This document shows, one piece after another, positions 35,421 through 44,367 of a stretch of 64,000 nt of DNA. Position numbers and translations under genes: made by a program. This DNA is from CANDYO01 sp049653745. Its GTDB lineage: Bacteria; Pseudomonadota; Alphaproteobacteria; Rickettsiales; CANDYO01. The stretch covers positions 28,248 through 92,247 of the forward strand of contig JBASGW010000059.1 of NCBI GenBank assembly GCA_049653745.1. The letters are read 5' to 3'. A model generated the notes under the pieces. It saw only the letters and a program-made list of their open reading frames with translations. It was not told the origin of the DNA and ran no database searches. The first letter of the stretch is position 1. Every line of letters begins with the position of its first letter.

Positions 35421-36584
35421 ATGCTAACAAGAATTATAAAAATTATTGCTACATCTATTGTTATTTTCTTAATTTACATTGCTCTTGCCTTTGCTAGTAA
35501 AGAAATAATTTTTACTAAAAGTACAGAAAATAATAAAGAATTTAGTTCAATTGATGAATATAAAAATATAAAAATTAAAGATCATTATAAGATAGTTTTT
35601 ATTATTACTGAGCATGGGGCAATAGCAGATAGAGAAGCTGGTTATAGAATTTTAGCAGCATGCAATAAGCTTGGTTGGGAAACTCATGTTTTTGAAAATG
35701 TAGATAAGCATCAAGAAGAAATAATCAAAATTAATCCAGATTTTATTTTCACTAATAAATGGAAGAGTGATATAGGGCTAAGAAACTCTTCCTTAAAGTA
35801 TAAGACCTATGCTTTGCTTGCTCATCCAACTACCACCTATTTTGGTAATATTTTAAGTTTTTTTCCTGAATTTAAAGAGCATAAATTTCCCGAAGTAAAG
35901 CTTTTTGATGGTTTTGTTATTTCTGCTCCTCATATCAGCCTGTTTAAGAAATATATTGAAAATCAAGGGACTAAATTTTATGGATTTAGAGGATTCTCTT
36001 CGGTTCAATATGTTGATTATAAAGATATTGAACCTAGTCAAATTGTATACATGGGAGTGAACTGGGATAAAAAAAGAAAAAGTGATAAATTTAGTAAAAT
36101 ATTCAAAAGCTTAGCTAATAAAAAACAGGCAGTTTTTTATGGAGCAAAGGAATCATGGGAAAATTTGGTCGGAGATTCATATAAAGGTTACTTTGAAGGA
36201 CCTAATGGCTTAGCCGTTGTGAATTTATTGCAGCAATATGGAATAAGCTTATTACTACATAGCAATCAACATATAAAAACTAGTACTCCAAGTGGTAGAA
36301 TTTTTGAATCTTCTGCTTCTGGAGCACTAGGTATAAGTGATATGCATCCATTTATTATTGAAAATTTTGGTAATAACTTACTTTATATTGATACTAGTAA
36401 ATCGGCTGAAAGCATTATTAGCCAAATTGAAAATCATCTAATATGGATTAAAGAAAATCCTAATAAAGTTAAGGAAATGACTAAAAATGCCTATGAACTA
36501 TTTGTTCAGAACTATACTTTAGAACAATTGCTAATAAATGTGGCTCATATGCATGAAAAAATTCTTTTGGACGAGTCTAACTAA
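35421..36584 (+). CDS. Membrane-anchored glycosyltransferase, GT-B like
   Basis: 387 residues with a membrane anchor at about 8-27 and a C-terminal GT-B domain. The motif TPSGRIFESSASGALGISD (nucleotide-sugar phosphate binding E with the following G) and NPNKVKEMTKNAYELFVQNYTLEQL match the glycosyl transferase group 1 C-terminal region. The N-terminal half has the Rossmann-like segment KIVFIITEHGAIADREAGYR. Divergent from the GT-like gene at 34374 and 19 bases before alr. Likely in surface glycan assembly; specifics unknown. Confidence 0.75.
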   Translation: MLTRIIKIIATSIVIFLIYIALAFASKEIIFTKSTENNKEFSSIDEYKNIKIKDHYKIVFIITEHGAIADREAGYRILAACNKLGWETHVFENVDKHQEEIIKINPDFIFTNKWKSDIGLRNSSLKYKTYALLAHPTTTYFGNILSFFPEFKEHKFPEVKLFDGFVISAPHISLFKKYIENQGTKFYGFRGFSSVQYVDYKDIEPSQIVYMGVNWDKKRKSDKFSKIFKSLANKKQAVFYGAKESWENLVGDSYKGYFEGPNGLAVVNLLQQYGISLLLHSNQHIKTSTPSGRIFESSASGALGISDMHPFIIENFGNNLLYIDTSKSAESIISQIENHLIWIKENPNKVKEMTKNAYELFVQNYTLEQLLINVAHMHEKILLDESN

Positions 36585-36603
36585 ATAATAAGCGGATAAA
36601 TAT

Positions 36604-37686
36604 ATGGCAAGAGTAGCTACAGCAATTTTATCTACAGAAAACCTCATTCATAATCTTGATGTTATCAAGAATAAAGTAAAAAACCGTTCTGTAATAGCAA
36701 TGATTAAAGCAAATGCTTATGGTCACGGATTAAGGTCAGTTGCTATGAGATTAGATGGAAAGGTAGCGAGTTTTGGAGTTGCCTCTGTTGACGAAGCATT
36801 AGCTCTAAGAAAGGTAAATGTTAGGGCTCCAATTACATTAATGTCTGGAGCTTTTGAACCTGAAGATTTGCTAATTTCTTCATGTCAAAATTTTCATTGT
36901 ATTTTTCATGAGCATAAACAAATTGATTGGTTAAACCATATAAAATTACCTAAACCATTAAATATATGGTTAAAAATTGATTCTGGAATGGGAAGATTAG
37001 GGTTTTCTATAGAAGAAGCAGAAAAAATTTACGAAGTTTTAAGTAAAAATAAGCAAATAGTTCAACCCATTGGCATAATGTCTCATTTTGCTTGTGCTGA
37101 TGAGGTTGATCATCCATTAAATCAAATACAAATAAATAATTTTAAGAAATTTGTAAAAGATCTGCCTGGGCCTAAGAGTTTAGCCAATTCTGCTGGAATT
37201 TTTAACTATCAAGATAGCTTATACGATGTTGTTAGACCTGGAATTTCTTTATATGGAATCTCTCCATTGTCTAATAAATCTGCAGATGATCTCAATCTCA
37301 AGCCAGTTATGACTTTACAAACCAAGTTAGTAACTATGTCTAATTTTAAAAAGGGAGATTTTGTTGGTTACGGAGGAAGGTTTATTTGCCCAGAAAATAT
37401 GCCAATAGGTGTGGTTGCTATGGGATATGGAGATGGTTACCCTAGATCTGCACAAGATGGAACCCCTGTCCTAGTAAATAATAAATTATGCCATATAGCA
37501 GGTAGAGTTTCTATGGATATGGCTATGATTGATTTAAGAAATTGTCCAGATGCTATTGTTGGAGATCCTGTGGTATTATGGGGAGATGGATTATCTATAG
37601 AGAATATAACCCCTTTCACTCACAATATAGTTTATGATATAATTTGTGGAGTTCAGCAAAGAGTGAAGTTCTATTGGACCGTGTAA
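36604..37686 (+). CDS. alr: Alanine racemase
   Basis: PLP enzyme making D-alanine for peptidoglycan. 360 residues with the cofactor lysine K35 in MIKANAYGHGL, the substrate loop LKIDSGMGRLGF, HFACADE, the catalytic-Tyr region FVGYGGRFI, YGDGYPRS and GRVSMDMAMIDL. It follows the GT-B gene by 19 bases and is probably cotranscribed with it. With the wall hydrolases at 17404-19575 it indicates a peptidoglycan-containing cell. Confidence 0.97.
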   Translation: MARVATAILSTENLIHNLDVIKNKVKNRSVIAMIKANAYGHGLRSVAMRLDGKVASFGVASVDEALALRKVNVRAPITLMSGAFEPEDLLISSCQNFHCIFHEHKQIDWLNHIKLPKPLNIWLKIDSGMGRLGFSIEEAEKIYEVLSKNKQIVQPIGIMSHFACADEVDHPLNQIQINNFKKFVKDLPGPKSLANSAGIFNYQDSLYDVVRPGISLYGISPLSNKSADDLNLKPVMTLQTKLVTMSNFKKGDFVGYGGRFICPENMPIGVVAMGYGDGYPRSAQDGTPVLVNNKLCHIAGRVSMDMAMIDLRNCPDAIVGDPVVLWGDGLSIENITPFTHNIVYDIICGVQQRVKFYWTV

Positions 37687-37762
37687 CATATAAGTTGATT
37701 TGTTGGCTTATTTTCAATAATTATGTTATTCTTTAATAGAAGTATTATTTGGAGAGATTTTA

Positions 37763-38794
37763 GTGATAACAACTTATTCCTTGTATAAAGAATTAGCTAA
37801 ATATGGGTTTACAAGTGATTCCACTAAAAATTCATTAGAAAGTTTAATGCATCAAGCATCCATATTAAAACATAATGAATCTTTTCAAGATCTATTTCCA
37901 AATAGAGATAATTATAATGATTTAGCTCTTGATATGCTGAATTTTGTTAAAATGACACAAAAACATTTTACAGTTAGAAGTGGTCATCAAGAAAGATGGG
38001 AAATAACCCCATCGCAGTGGATGTTAGATAATTACGAAAGTAACATACAGCATCTTGAAATTCTTGGATTCATTAGTCAAGTTAAGCCTAGCAATCTAAA
38101 TAATAATGCAATTTGCATTTTAGGTTCCACAAGCAAAACTATGCAAATTAGAATGGATTATACTCAATCATTTATAGAAGATACAAGCACAGATAAAATA
38201 ATTATGCTTTCTGGTGAGCGTTATGTAAACCCAAAAATTGATGGTTTAGAAGAAGAATTAAAGGAAATAGCAGATGCTTTTAAATTATATGATTGGAAAA
38301 AATTAACTGAAACACATTTAATAGAGAATATATATAATAAATCAAATTTTTTTGGAAAATTTCAAGCATATATAATTGATACTCCCGCTGGGAATCTTCC
38401 AAGACCAACAACTCAAACAACAGTGATAGAGCTAGTTAATTGGCTAAAAACTCATGATGAGATCAAGAATATAGTTTTTGTTTCAAATCAACCTTATATA
38501 AGATATCAAGAAGCTATAATATCTCAGGTGTTACATTATTTGGATTATAAATTAGATTTTGAAGTGGTTGGTTCTCGATATATTGGAGAAAATGCTCAGT
38601 CGGCTATAGGATCTCTAGGATCTTATATTTTTGCTACAACTCCTAAGATTCTAATGGATATTAATCAAAAAATTGATTCACCACAAGTGATTGAATTATT
38701 TAAAGAAATATATGAAAGTCAGCCGCTGGTATATAGTGATCTAGTAAGTCATTTAGTTTCAAATATCACTATATCTATAATTGGAGAAGTTTGA
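37763..38794 (+). CDS. Hypothetical protein, possible SanA/YdcF-like fold, GTG start
   Basis: 343 residues. Start is GTG at 37763, with GGAGAG (37751-37756) 6 bases before. A middle section reads AICILGSTSKTMQIRMDYTQ, then KIIMLSGERYVNP, and PRPTTQTTVIELVNWLKTHD with IKNIVFVSNQPYIRYQEAII. The sequence LG..., LSGER, then TT...V-VSNQPYxRYQEA resembles the DUF218 (YdcF/SanA) pattern of nucleotide-binding strand, LSGG and Ta...vTs..h..Ra. The match is loose. No signal peptide is seen. It follows alr by 76 bp. Confidence 0.65.
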   Translation: MITTYSLYKELAKYGFTSDSTKNSLESLMHQASILKHNESFQDLFPNRDNYNDLALDMLNFVKMTQKHFTVRSGHQERWEITPSQWMLDNYESNIQHLEILGFISQVKPSNLNNNAICILGSTSKTMQIRMDYTQSFIEDTSTDKIIMLSGERYVNPKIDGLEEELKEIADAFKLYDWKKLTETHLIENIYNKSNFFGKFQAYIIDTPAGNLPRPTTQTTVIELVNWLKTHDEIKNIVFVSNQPYIRYQEAIISQVLHYLDYKLDFEVVGSRYIGENAQSAIGSLGSYIFATTPKILMDINQKIDSPQVIELFKEIYESQPLVYSDLVSHLVSNITISIIGEV

Positions 38795-38817
38795 GCCCCA
38801 ACTTCAAGAAAACCTTT

Positions 38818-38836
38818 GCCATTTAAAGGCAAATTA
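38818..38836. terminator. Short hairpin after the 343-residue ORF
   Basis: TTTGCC, loop ATTTAAA, GGCAAA form a 6-bp perfect stem about 25 bases after the stop at 38794. It could terminate that gene, though the T run after it is poor. The rest of the 237-bp spacer to 39031 shows no other supported feature. Confidence 0.4.
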
Positions 38837-39031
38837 TTAACTCCAATGTTAACTATTCCTGCAGTATCTCCATTATATCTTTAACTAACGCTTTAGTGGG
38901 TTGTTTTGCATTAGCTCTTGGACTTATCTATTGAAAAAGAAAAGTTATCAATTTGTACTTTTTATTTTTTTATAGTCTAGTACTAGGTTTTTATTAGTTT
39001 CTGACATTTAGTAAATTAAAATCTACTTATG

Positions 39032-39460
39032 TTATTTTGTTGCTTCATAATTAAGTTTTTTATATCGCTGAACTTCATATTCAATAGCTACTCCAGTAGA
39101 TAAAGATAGAACTTCTGGTTTTGATAAGATGCGGTTTTTCTTTTTACTATTCTGAGAACTAAAAATTTTTCCTGTTAAATTAGGATCATTAGGATCTATA
39201 TCTAAAGAACCAAATTTATGGCGCTCCTCATGGAGGCGATCTGTTGATTTTTGAGAAATAGAGCTATCAAATTGGTTAGCTCTATTTCTTAATTCTTGAA
39301 TTTGTTGTTGTATTCTGGCTATATCTCGTTTTTTATTAGCAGCTTGACGTCTTTGTGCTATTGCAGATTTAGCTGCGCCAACATCGGCTATACTTTCAAC
39401 ATAATTAAAAATTACTGTATTAAAAATAGTCACTAATATAATTAATTTTTTTAATTTCAT
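39032..39460 (-). CDS. Small exported or anchored coiled-coil protein
   Basis: 142 residues starting MKLKKLIILVTIFNTVIFNY with a signal peptide or anchor at about 5-22. Then a helical Gln/Arg-rich section (AAKSAIAQRRQAANKKRDIA, RIQQQIQELRNRANQF) that should form a coiled coil, and a non-conserved tail. The open frame reaches TTG 39475, but the ATG at 39460 has GAGGAAC at 9-15 bases and is preferred. Located 50 bp downstream of cysW on the same strand, so it may share its transcript. It does not look like a sulfate-binding protein. Family unknown. Confidence 0.65.
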   Translation of the reverse strand: MKLKKLIILVTIFNTVIFNYVESIADVGAAKSAIAQRRQAANKKRDIARIQQQIQELRNRANQFDSSISQKSTDRLHEERHKFGSLDIDPNDPNLTGKIFSSQNSKKKNRILSKPEVLSLSTGVAIEYEVQRYKKLNYEATK

Positions 39461-39510
39461 TGTTAAGTTCCTCAACTTATTAGGTATTACAATTATGCTA
39501 TCATAACTAT

Positions 39511-40311
39511 CTAATTATTTCTATAAAAAGAATTTTTTATAATTAATGCAATCATCGATAAAAATGCTAAAACTGAAGCAAGCGCAAATGCAGCCACATA
39601 ATTATATTCATTATATAAAATTTCAACATGCATTGGTATAGTTATTGTTTCTCCCCTTATATGTCCAGAAACTACCGAAACTGCTCCAAATTCTCCAAAA
39701 GCTCTTGAAAGAGATAGTAATAATCCATAAAGAACACCCCATTTAATATTAGGCAAAGTAACATATATAAAAGTTTTAAGTCCGCTTGCACCCAGTGAAA
39801 TAGCTGCTTCTTCTTCATCGTTGCCATATTCCACCATAATAGGAATTAATTCACGCGCCATAAATGGTAGTGTAACGAATAAGGTGGTTATAATAATGGC
39901 AGGAATAGCAAAAATAAATTGCATATCATATTTATCTAACCAAGAGCCAATTAGAGAATCTATTCCAAAAATAGAAAGAAACATAAAACCAGAAATGATA
40001 GGAGATATAGATAAAGGTAAATCAATTAAAGACATAAGAATATCTTTACCTCTAAATTGAAATTTAGCAATGCACCAAGATGCCGCAATGCCAAAGACTA
40101 AATTTATTGGAATAGCGATAACAACAATTAATAAAGATAATTTTATTGCCTCTAATGCCTCTTCATCTTTAAGAATATCAAAATAATGGATAATCCCTTT
40201 GCTAAAAGCATTAATTAACATGGTAAGTACGGGTAAAGCAAAAAATATAGTAACCAGCATTATAGTAGATAAAATGAAGATGGATCTTATGAGACGAGAA
40301 TCTTTTACCAT
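39511..40311 (-). CDS. cysW: Sulfate/thiosulfate-type ABC permease CysW
   Basis: 266-residue permease with six helices and the EAA loop EEEAAISLGASGLKTFIYVTLP typical of CysW. LSRAFGEFGAVSVVSGHIRG followed by TITIPMHVEILYNEYN is a CysW hallmark. It overlaps cysT by 7 bases. The matching ATPase is probably cysA at 15236. No periplasmic binding protein is nearby. Imports sulfate or thiosulfate if family specificity holds. Confidence 0.9.
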   Translation of the reverse strand: MVKDSRLIRSIFILSTIMLVTIFFALPVLTMLINAFSKGIIHYFDILKDEEALEAIKLSLLIVVIAIPINLVFGIAASWCIAKFQFRGKDILMSLIDLPLSISPIISGFMFLSIFGIDSLIGSWLDKYDMQFIFAIPAIIITTLFVTLPFMARELIPIMVEYGNDEEEAAISLGASGLKTFIYVTLPNIKWGVLYGLLLSLSRAFGEFGAVSVVSGHIRGETITIPMHVEILYNEYNYVAAFALASVLAFLSMIALIIKNSFYRNN

Positions 40312-41120
40312 GATATTTTCTTTGAAAAAATATTAATCAACCATAAAATTAAAAAAGCGCAGAGCATCATAACCACTGCTATGGCGGTTGCTTGATTGTA
40401 ATCAAATTGCTCTATTTTGCTATAAATTAATAGTGAGATAATTTCTGATTCTTTGGGAATATTACTAGAAATAAAAATTATCGCTCCATATTCACTCAAG
40501 CCCCTTGCAAAAGATAAGCTAAAGGCTGATAGAATAGCTGGAATAAAGTTCGGAAAATATATTTTCCAGAAAATTTGCCAATTACTGGCACCTAAACTAG
40601 AGGCCGCAGCTTCAACATCTACATCCATTTCTCTTATTACTGGTTCAATGGTTCTAATTGTTAAAGGTAACCCTACAAAAATTAAAGCAATAATAATGCC
40701 AAGTTTAGTAAACGCCACCTCCACTCCTAAGGAATTTAGAATTTTTCCAAACCAAGAATCTGAAGAATATAAACTTGCTAAGCTTAAGCCTGCTATGGCT
40801 GTTGGCAGCGCTATTGGTAAGTCTATAAAAATATCAACAATAGCTTTACCAAAGAATTTATATCTTACAAGGGTCCAGCTAATAAATAAACCGCAAATAA
40901 TATTAATTATACTAGCTATAAAAGCCATTGAAAAAGTTAGTTTATAGGCATGAAGAACTCTACTGTTTGTTACAGTGGATATAAATTGCTCTAAGCCTAA
41001 ATTGCTTGAGTGAAAAAATAAATTTGAAATAGGAAAAATTACAATTAGTAACAAATAAAATATGGTGTAAGCAAAAGATATCTTAAAAAATGGTAGGATG
41101 TTGTTTTTATTATTTATCAT
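40305..41120 (-). CDS. cysT: Sulfate/thiosulfate-type ABC permease CysT
   Basis: 271 residues, six helices, with LPIALPTAIAGLSLASLY, the EAA loop DVEAAASSLGASNWQIFWKI, and SLSFARGLSEYGAIIFISSN plus IPKESEII, as in CysT (CysU). It is the first gene of the pair, transcribed from the 267-bp spacer that also serves the plus-strand esterase. Together with CysW and the remote CysA it would form an inner-membrane importer. Confidence 0.9.
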   Translation of the reverse strand: MINNKNNILPFFKISFAYTIFYLLLIVIFPISNLFFHSSNLGLEQFISTVTNSRVLHAYKLTFSMAFIASIINIICGLFISWTLVRYKFFGKAIVDIFIDLPIALPTAIAGLSLASLYSSDSWFGKILNSLGVEVAFTKLGIIIALIFVGLPLTIRTIEPVIREMDVDVEAAASSLGASNWQIFWKIYFPNFIPAILSAFSLSFARGLSEYGAIIFISSNIPKESEIISLLIYSKIEQFDYNQATAIAVVMMLCAFLILWLINIFSKKISW

Positions 41121-41160
41121 ATTATTATTTAATTAAATTTACTGAATTATTGAATAATAC

Positions 41161-41185
41161 AGCATAAACTCCCTGCTCTTATGCT
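41161..41185. promoter_or_regulatory. Inverted repeat in the cysT / esterase divergent spacer
   Basis: AGCATAA (41161-41167) and TTATGCT (41179-41185) form a perfect 7-bp inverted repeat around an 11-base centre, 40 bp upstream of cysT. The symmetric arrangement suits an operator for the transporter pair; no regulator can be named. The rest of this 267-bp spacer shows only AT-rich sequence. Confidence 0.35.
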
Positions 41186-41387
41186 TTAGTTATTAATGCC
41201 AAATAAAAATATCTTTGCGTTATTATTTTTAGCTAGTTATTTACATTTTATAGCATGTTTGTCCTATAATTTAAAATGAATTTTATTTGATGATTTTCTA
41301 ATAGCAAATCAAAGTTTTTATCATAGATAATTGCCTTAATTTTTTTTTCTTATATAATACATTAAAAATATTAAATAAGAATAATAT

Positions 41388-42047
41388 ATGTCGCTTATAA
41401 AACTTTCAGGTCCGGTAAAAGCACCTAACTCTAATATAAAGCCCAATAAGCTTATTATCTTTCTTCATGGAGTTGGTGCAGATGGAAATGATTTAATAGG
41501 TTTAGCTCCAGAATTTGCTGAAATTTTCCCAAATAGCGTATTCTTATCTCCTAATGCTCCATTTGAATATGATATGTACCCAGCGGGATATCAGTGGTTT
41601 AGTTTACAAGATCGTAATGAGAATATAATGTTTGAAGGTATTAAAAATGCTATTCCCATTTTAAAAGAATATATTGATGAAAACCTAGATAAATATGATT
41701 TAAAATATAAAGATTTAATTTTAATAGGATTTTCTCAAGGAACCATGATGGCGTTACAGTTAGCTCCTAGGCTTGAGAGCCCTTGCCATTCGGTTATTGG
41801 TTTTTCTGGTGCTTTTTTAAAGCCAGAAATTCTTAAACAGGAAATTAAATCTAAACCACCAATTTTACTTATTCATGGAGATTTAGATCAAGTGATTCCT
41901 GTTGCTAGTCATAATGTTGCTGTTACAAGTTTAAAAAATATAGGTTTATCAGTTGAAAGCCATGTTCTGTATAATTTGGCTCATAGCATTAACATGAAAG
42001 CTATTGATCTTGCCAAAAATTTTATTAAAAATATAGGAAAAGTATAA
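41388..42047 (+). CDS. Carboxylesterase/phospholipase family alpha/beta hydrolase
   Basis: 219 residues of the dienelactone-hydrolase-related carboxylesterase/lysophospholipase group. Triad visible as S116 (GFSQGTMM), D167 (HGDLDQVIP) and H199 (LAHSI). The HGVGADGNDLIGLAPEF oxyanion segment is conserved. No signal peptide, so cytosolic. Its stop is directly followed by the Trm112-like gene. Natural substrate unknown: short acyl esters or lysophospholipids by family. Confidence 0.9.
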   Translation: MSLIKLSGPVKAPNSNIKPNKLIIFLHGVGADGNDLIGLAPEFAEIFPNSVFLSPNAPFEYDMYPAGYQWFSLQDRNENIMFEGIKNAIPILKEYIDENLDKYDLKYKDLILIGFSQGTMMALQLAPRLESPCHSVIGFSGAFLKPEILKQEIKSKPPILLIHGDLDQVIPVASHNVAVTSLKNIGLSVESHVLYNLAHSINMKAIDLAKNFIKNIGKV

Positions 42048-42215
42048 ATGCAAAATATTGAACAATTGCTTGAAATTTTAGTCTGTCCGGTAACAAAAAC
42101 TAAATTAACTTATAATCCAGAATCTAATGAATTAATTAGTTTAGAAGCAAACTTGGCCTTTCCTATTATTGATGGAATTCCTGTTATGCTAATAGAGAAA
42201 GCTAGATCTTTATAA
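42048..42215 (+). CDS. Trm112/UPF0434 family small protein
   Basis: 55 residues: LLEILVCPVTKTKLTYNPES, then ELISLEANLAFPIIDGIPVM, matching the bacterial YcaR/UPF0434 family. Eukaryotic Trm112 activates methyltransferases; the bacterial role is unclear. As in many alphaproteobacterial members the second Cys of the CxxC is replaced (CPVT), so zinc binding is doubtful. It starts on the base after the esterase stop (TAAATG), so the two are coupled. Its end overlaps the convergent aminopeptidase gene by 6 bases. Confidence 0.9.
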   Translation: MQNIEQLLEILVCPVTKTKLTYNPESNELISLEANLAFPIIDGIPVMLIEKARSL

Positions 42216-43889
42216 TTTTTTGCACTTAAGTTGAAGCCATTGCTTTTCTTTTTCATTCAAGAATGGAGATAATTTTTTATAAACTTTTTGATGATAATTA
42301 TTAAGCCATTTTTTTTCATCTTCACTAAGTAAGTTAGTTTTAATTAGCTTATTATCTATTGGAGCTAAAGTTAAAGTTTCAAATTCTAAATATCCAGACT
42401 TTAATTCTTTGACCAGCATTAAATTTTCTATTCTAATTCCATATTCTCCTTGCTTATAATAGCCTGGCTCATTGGATAAAATCATGCCAGGAATAAGCGG
42501 AATATCACTATATTTACTTATTCTTTGTGGTCCTTCATGAACTGATAAGCAGTTACCTACCCCGTGTCCTGTGCCATGCGCATAGTCTTTGCTATTTTGC
42601 CATAAATAATATCTAGCTAGAATATCTAATTGTGCTCCATTAGTGTTTTTAACAAATTTAGCATTGGCTAATGCGATATGTCCTTTTAGCACCAAAGTAA
42701 AATTTAGTTTTTGACTATTAGATGCTTTACCAAATGGAATAACTCTAGTTACGTCAGTAGTTCCACCAAAATATTGCCCTCCCGAATCAAGCAATAAAAG
42801 TCCAGCATTAGTTATAATCTTATTGGAACTTTTATTAGGAGAGTAATGAATGATTGCTCCATTTTCAGCAAATCCTGCAATTGTTGCAAAACTAGGATAT
42901 ATAAAGTTTTTATTTTTTGCTCTAAATTCCAGTAGTTTATCTGAAATATCTAATTCACTTTTGCCTTGAGAATTATTTTCAATCCAATATAAAGATTTTA
43001 CTAAAGCAATTCCATCAGCAACATGAACTTTCTTAACTTGAGCAATTTCTATTTTATTTTTGCATGATTTAGCTAACGTACAAGGATCTTTGTCTAAAAT
43101 TGGGCTATCAAATTTATTAACTAAATATATAGAAGCTGTATCTATGTCTAGTTGAACCTTTTTATTAGTTAAGAAATTGAGATGTTGATCAAATTCTTCT
43201 AAAGCAAAACATTCTACAGTTCCGATTTTCTTCTCCATGTTAGAGAATAGCTTTAATCTGCAATCACTAAAAACTATTAGATATGATAATAGCAAAGGGT
43301 TATAAGGAACATCATTTGCACGAATATTTAATAACCAGCATATATTACTAGGGTCGGTAATTATTAAACAATCAATATTGCTACTATTCAAATATTCTAT
43401 TATTTTGCTATGCTTTGAATCAAAAGATTCTCCAGCATACTTAATGGGATAGCTAAATGCCTTGCTAATTGGCGCTTGCTCCCTCTCCTCTTTCCAAATT
43501 AGATCAATTAGATTTATGCAAGGAGCTAAATTAAATTTTTGATAATATTTTATATTTTGAGGGGTATGAAGTTTAGGGTCGTAGCCAATTTTAGCTTTAG
43601 GTAAGAATTCTAATATATCATTTATATTATATACTATAAATAATTCACTTAATTCAGATTCTGCTTGAAGCAAATATCTACTATCTGTAAAAAACAAAAC
43701 ATCTATTTCGCTAATAATGGCTATGCCATTTGATCCCGTAAACCCTGAGATAAACTTTAAGCGATTTAAATGCTCTGGCAGATATTCATTTTGAAATTCG
43801 TCTTTAGATGGAATTAGAAAATAATCAATATTATGCTGTTTTATTTCATCTCTTAATCTTCTAATTCTAACTTCAATTTTTTTATTCAT
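42210..43889 (-). CDS. Xaa-Pro aminopeptidase (M24B)
   Basis: 559 residues of the long, eukaryote-like aminopeptidase P form: two creatinase-like N-terminal domains and the C-terminal pita-bread domain. All five metal ligands are visible: LLLDSGGQYFGGTTDVTRV (D, D), AHGTGHGVGN (H), SNEPGYY (E) and GIRIENLM (E). It releases N-terminal residues before proline, useful for peptide use inside a host. It follows a secreted protein gene by 6 bp on the minus strand. Confidence 0.94.
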   Translation of the reverse strand: MNKKIEVRIRRLRDEIKQHNIDYFLIPSKDEFQNEYLPEHLNRLKFISGFTGSNGIAIISEIDVLFFTDSRYLLQAESELSELFIVYNINDILEFLPKAKIGYDPKLHTPQNIKYYQKFNLAPCINLIDLIWKEEREQAPISKAFSYPIKYAGESFDSKHSKIIEYLNSSNIDCLIITDPSNICWLLNIRANDVPYNPLLLSYLIVFSDCRLKLFSNMEKKIGTVECFALEEFDQHLNFLTNKKVQLDIDTASIYLVNKFDSPILDKDPCTLAKSCKNKIEIAQVKKVHVADGIALVKSLYWIENNSQGKSELDISDKLLEFRAKNKNFIYPSFATIAGFAENGAIIHYSPNKSSNKIITNAGLLLLDSGGQYFGGTTDVTRVIPFGKASNSQKLNFTLVLKGHIALANAKFVKNTNGAQLDILARYYLWQNSKDYAHGTGHGVGNCLSVHEGPQRISKYSDIPLIPGMILSNEPGYYKQGEYGIRIENLMLVKELKSGYLEFETLTLAPIDNKLIKTNLLSEDEKKWLNNYHQKVYKKLSPFLNEKEKQWLQLKCKKL

Positions 43890-43895
43890 TTTCCA

Positions 43896-44348
43896 TTATT
43901 GCTTTTTATCTTCATCTTGTTTTTTACAATTTTGTATTTCTAAATAATGAATTTGATCTTTTGTTGATAAAATATCAATAGTGGTTGCGCCTTTAGTGAA
44001 CAGCTTTCTGTACAAATCTGTAAGATTTTTTAATTGCTTGGCATCATAAAAACAATGATCAGGATTACTAGTAACTTGCTGGCCTACAAATGAATAATAC
44101 ATTACGTAGCATAATCCGTTCTTTCCATTGGCATATCCATTAATTGTTTGTGCCTTCCATGCTTTTGCATCGCTAAGATCTGGATAAGCACAGCTCGATG
44201 GAGTGCAGTTACCTAAATTTATAGTAAAGCTATCATAGCAAGTTCCATATTCTGTTTTCAATTGATCTTGTAGAGGATCACTTGCAGAATCGGCATATGA
44301 CAAACTTGAAATTCCAATCATCAAAGATAAAGCTAGTTTTTTATTCAT
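43896..44348 (-). CDS. Secreted six-cysteine protein, family unknown
   Basis: 150 residues with a signal peptide (cleavage likely after SYA, residue 19) and six cysteines at 37, 48, 53, 80, 99 and 141 in the mature part. An even number in a periplasmic or extracellular protein suggests three disulfides. Segments include GTCYDSFTINLGNC and AYPDLSDAKAWKAQTINGYA. A charged KKQDEDKKQ tail follows the last Cys. It lies between mgtE and aminopeptidase P, about 20 bp from mgtE, so the three may be one transcript. Not recognised; a lineage-specific envelope or host-facing protein is plausible. Confidence 0.75.
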   Translation of the reverse strand: MNKKLALSLMIGISSLSYADSASDPLQDQLKTEYGTCYDSFTINLGNCTPSSCAYPDLSDAKAWKAQTINGYANGKNGLCYVMYYSFVGQQVTSNPDHCFYDAKQLKNLTDLYRKLFTKGATTIDILSTKDQIHYLEIQNCKKQDEDKKQ

Positions 44349-44367
44349 TAAATACTCCTTTTTTAAT

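Noticed and set aside
38754..38895. Protein-like antisense frame (RYNGDTAGIVNIG... to FETK) after the 343-residue gene
   Set aside because: Only about 46 codons, no start codon, partly antisense to the 343-residue gene, and no recognised family; it could be a decayed remnant but evidence is too thin.
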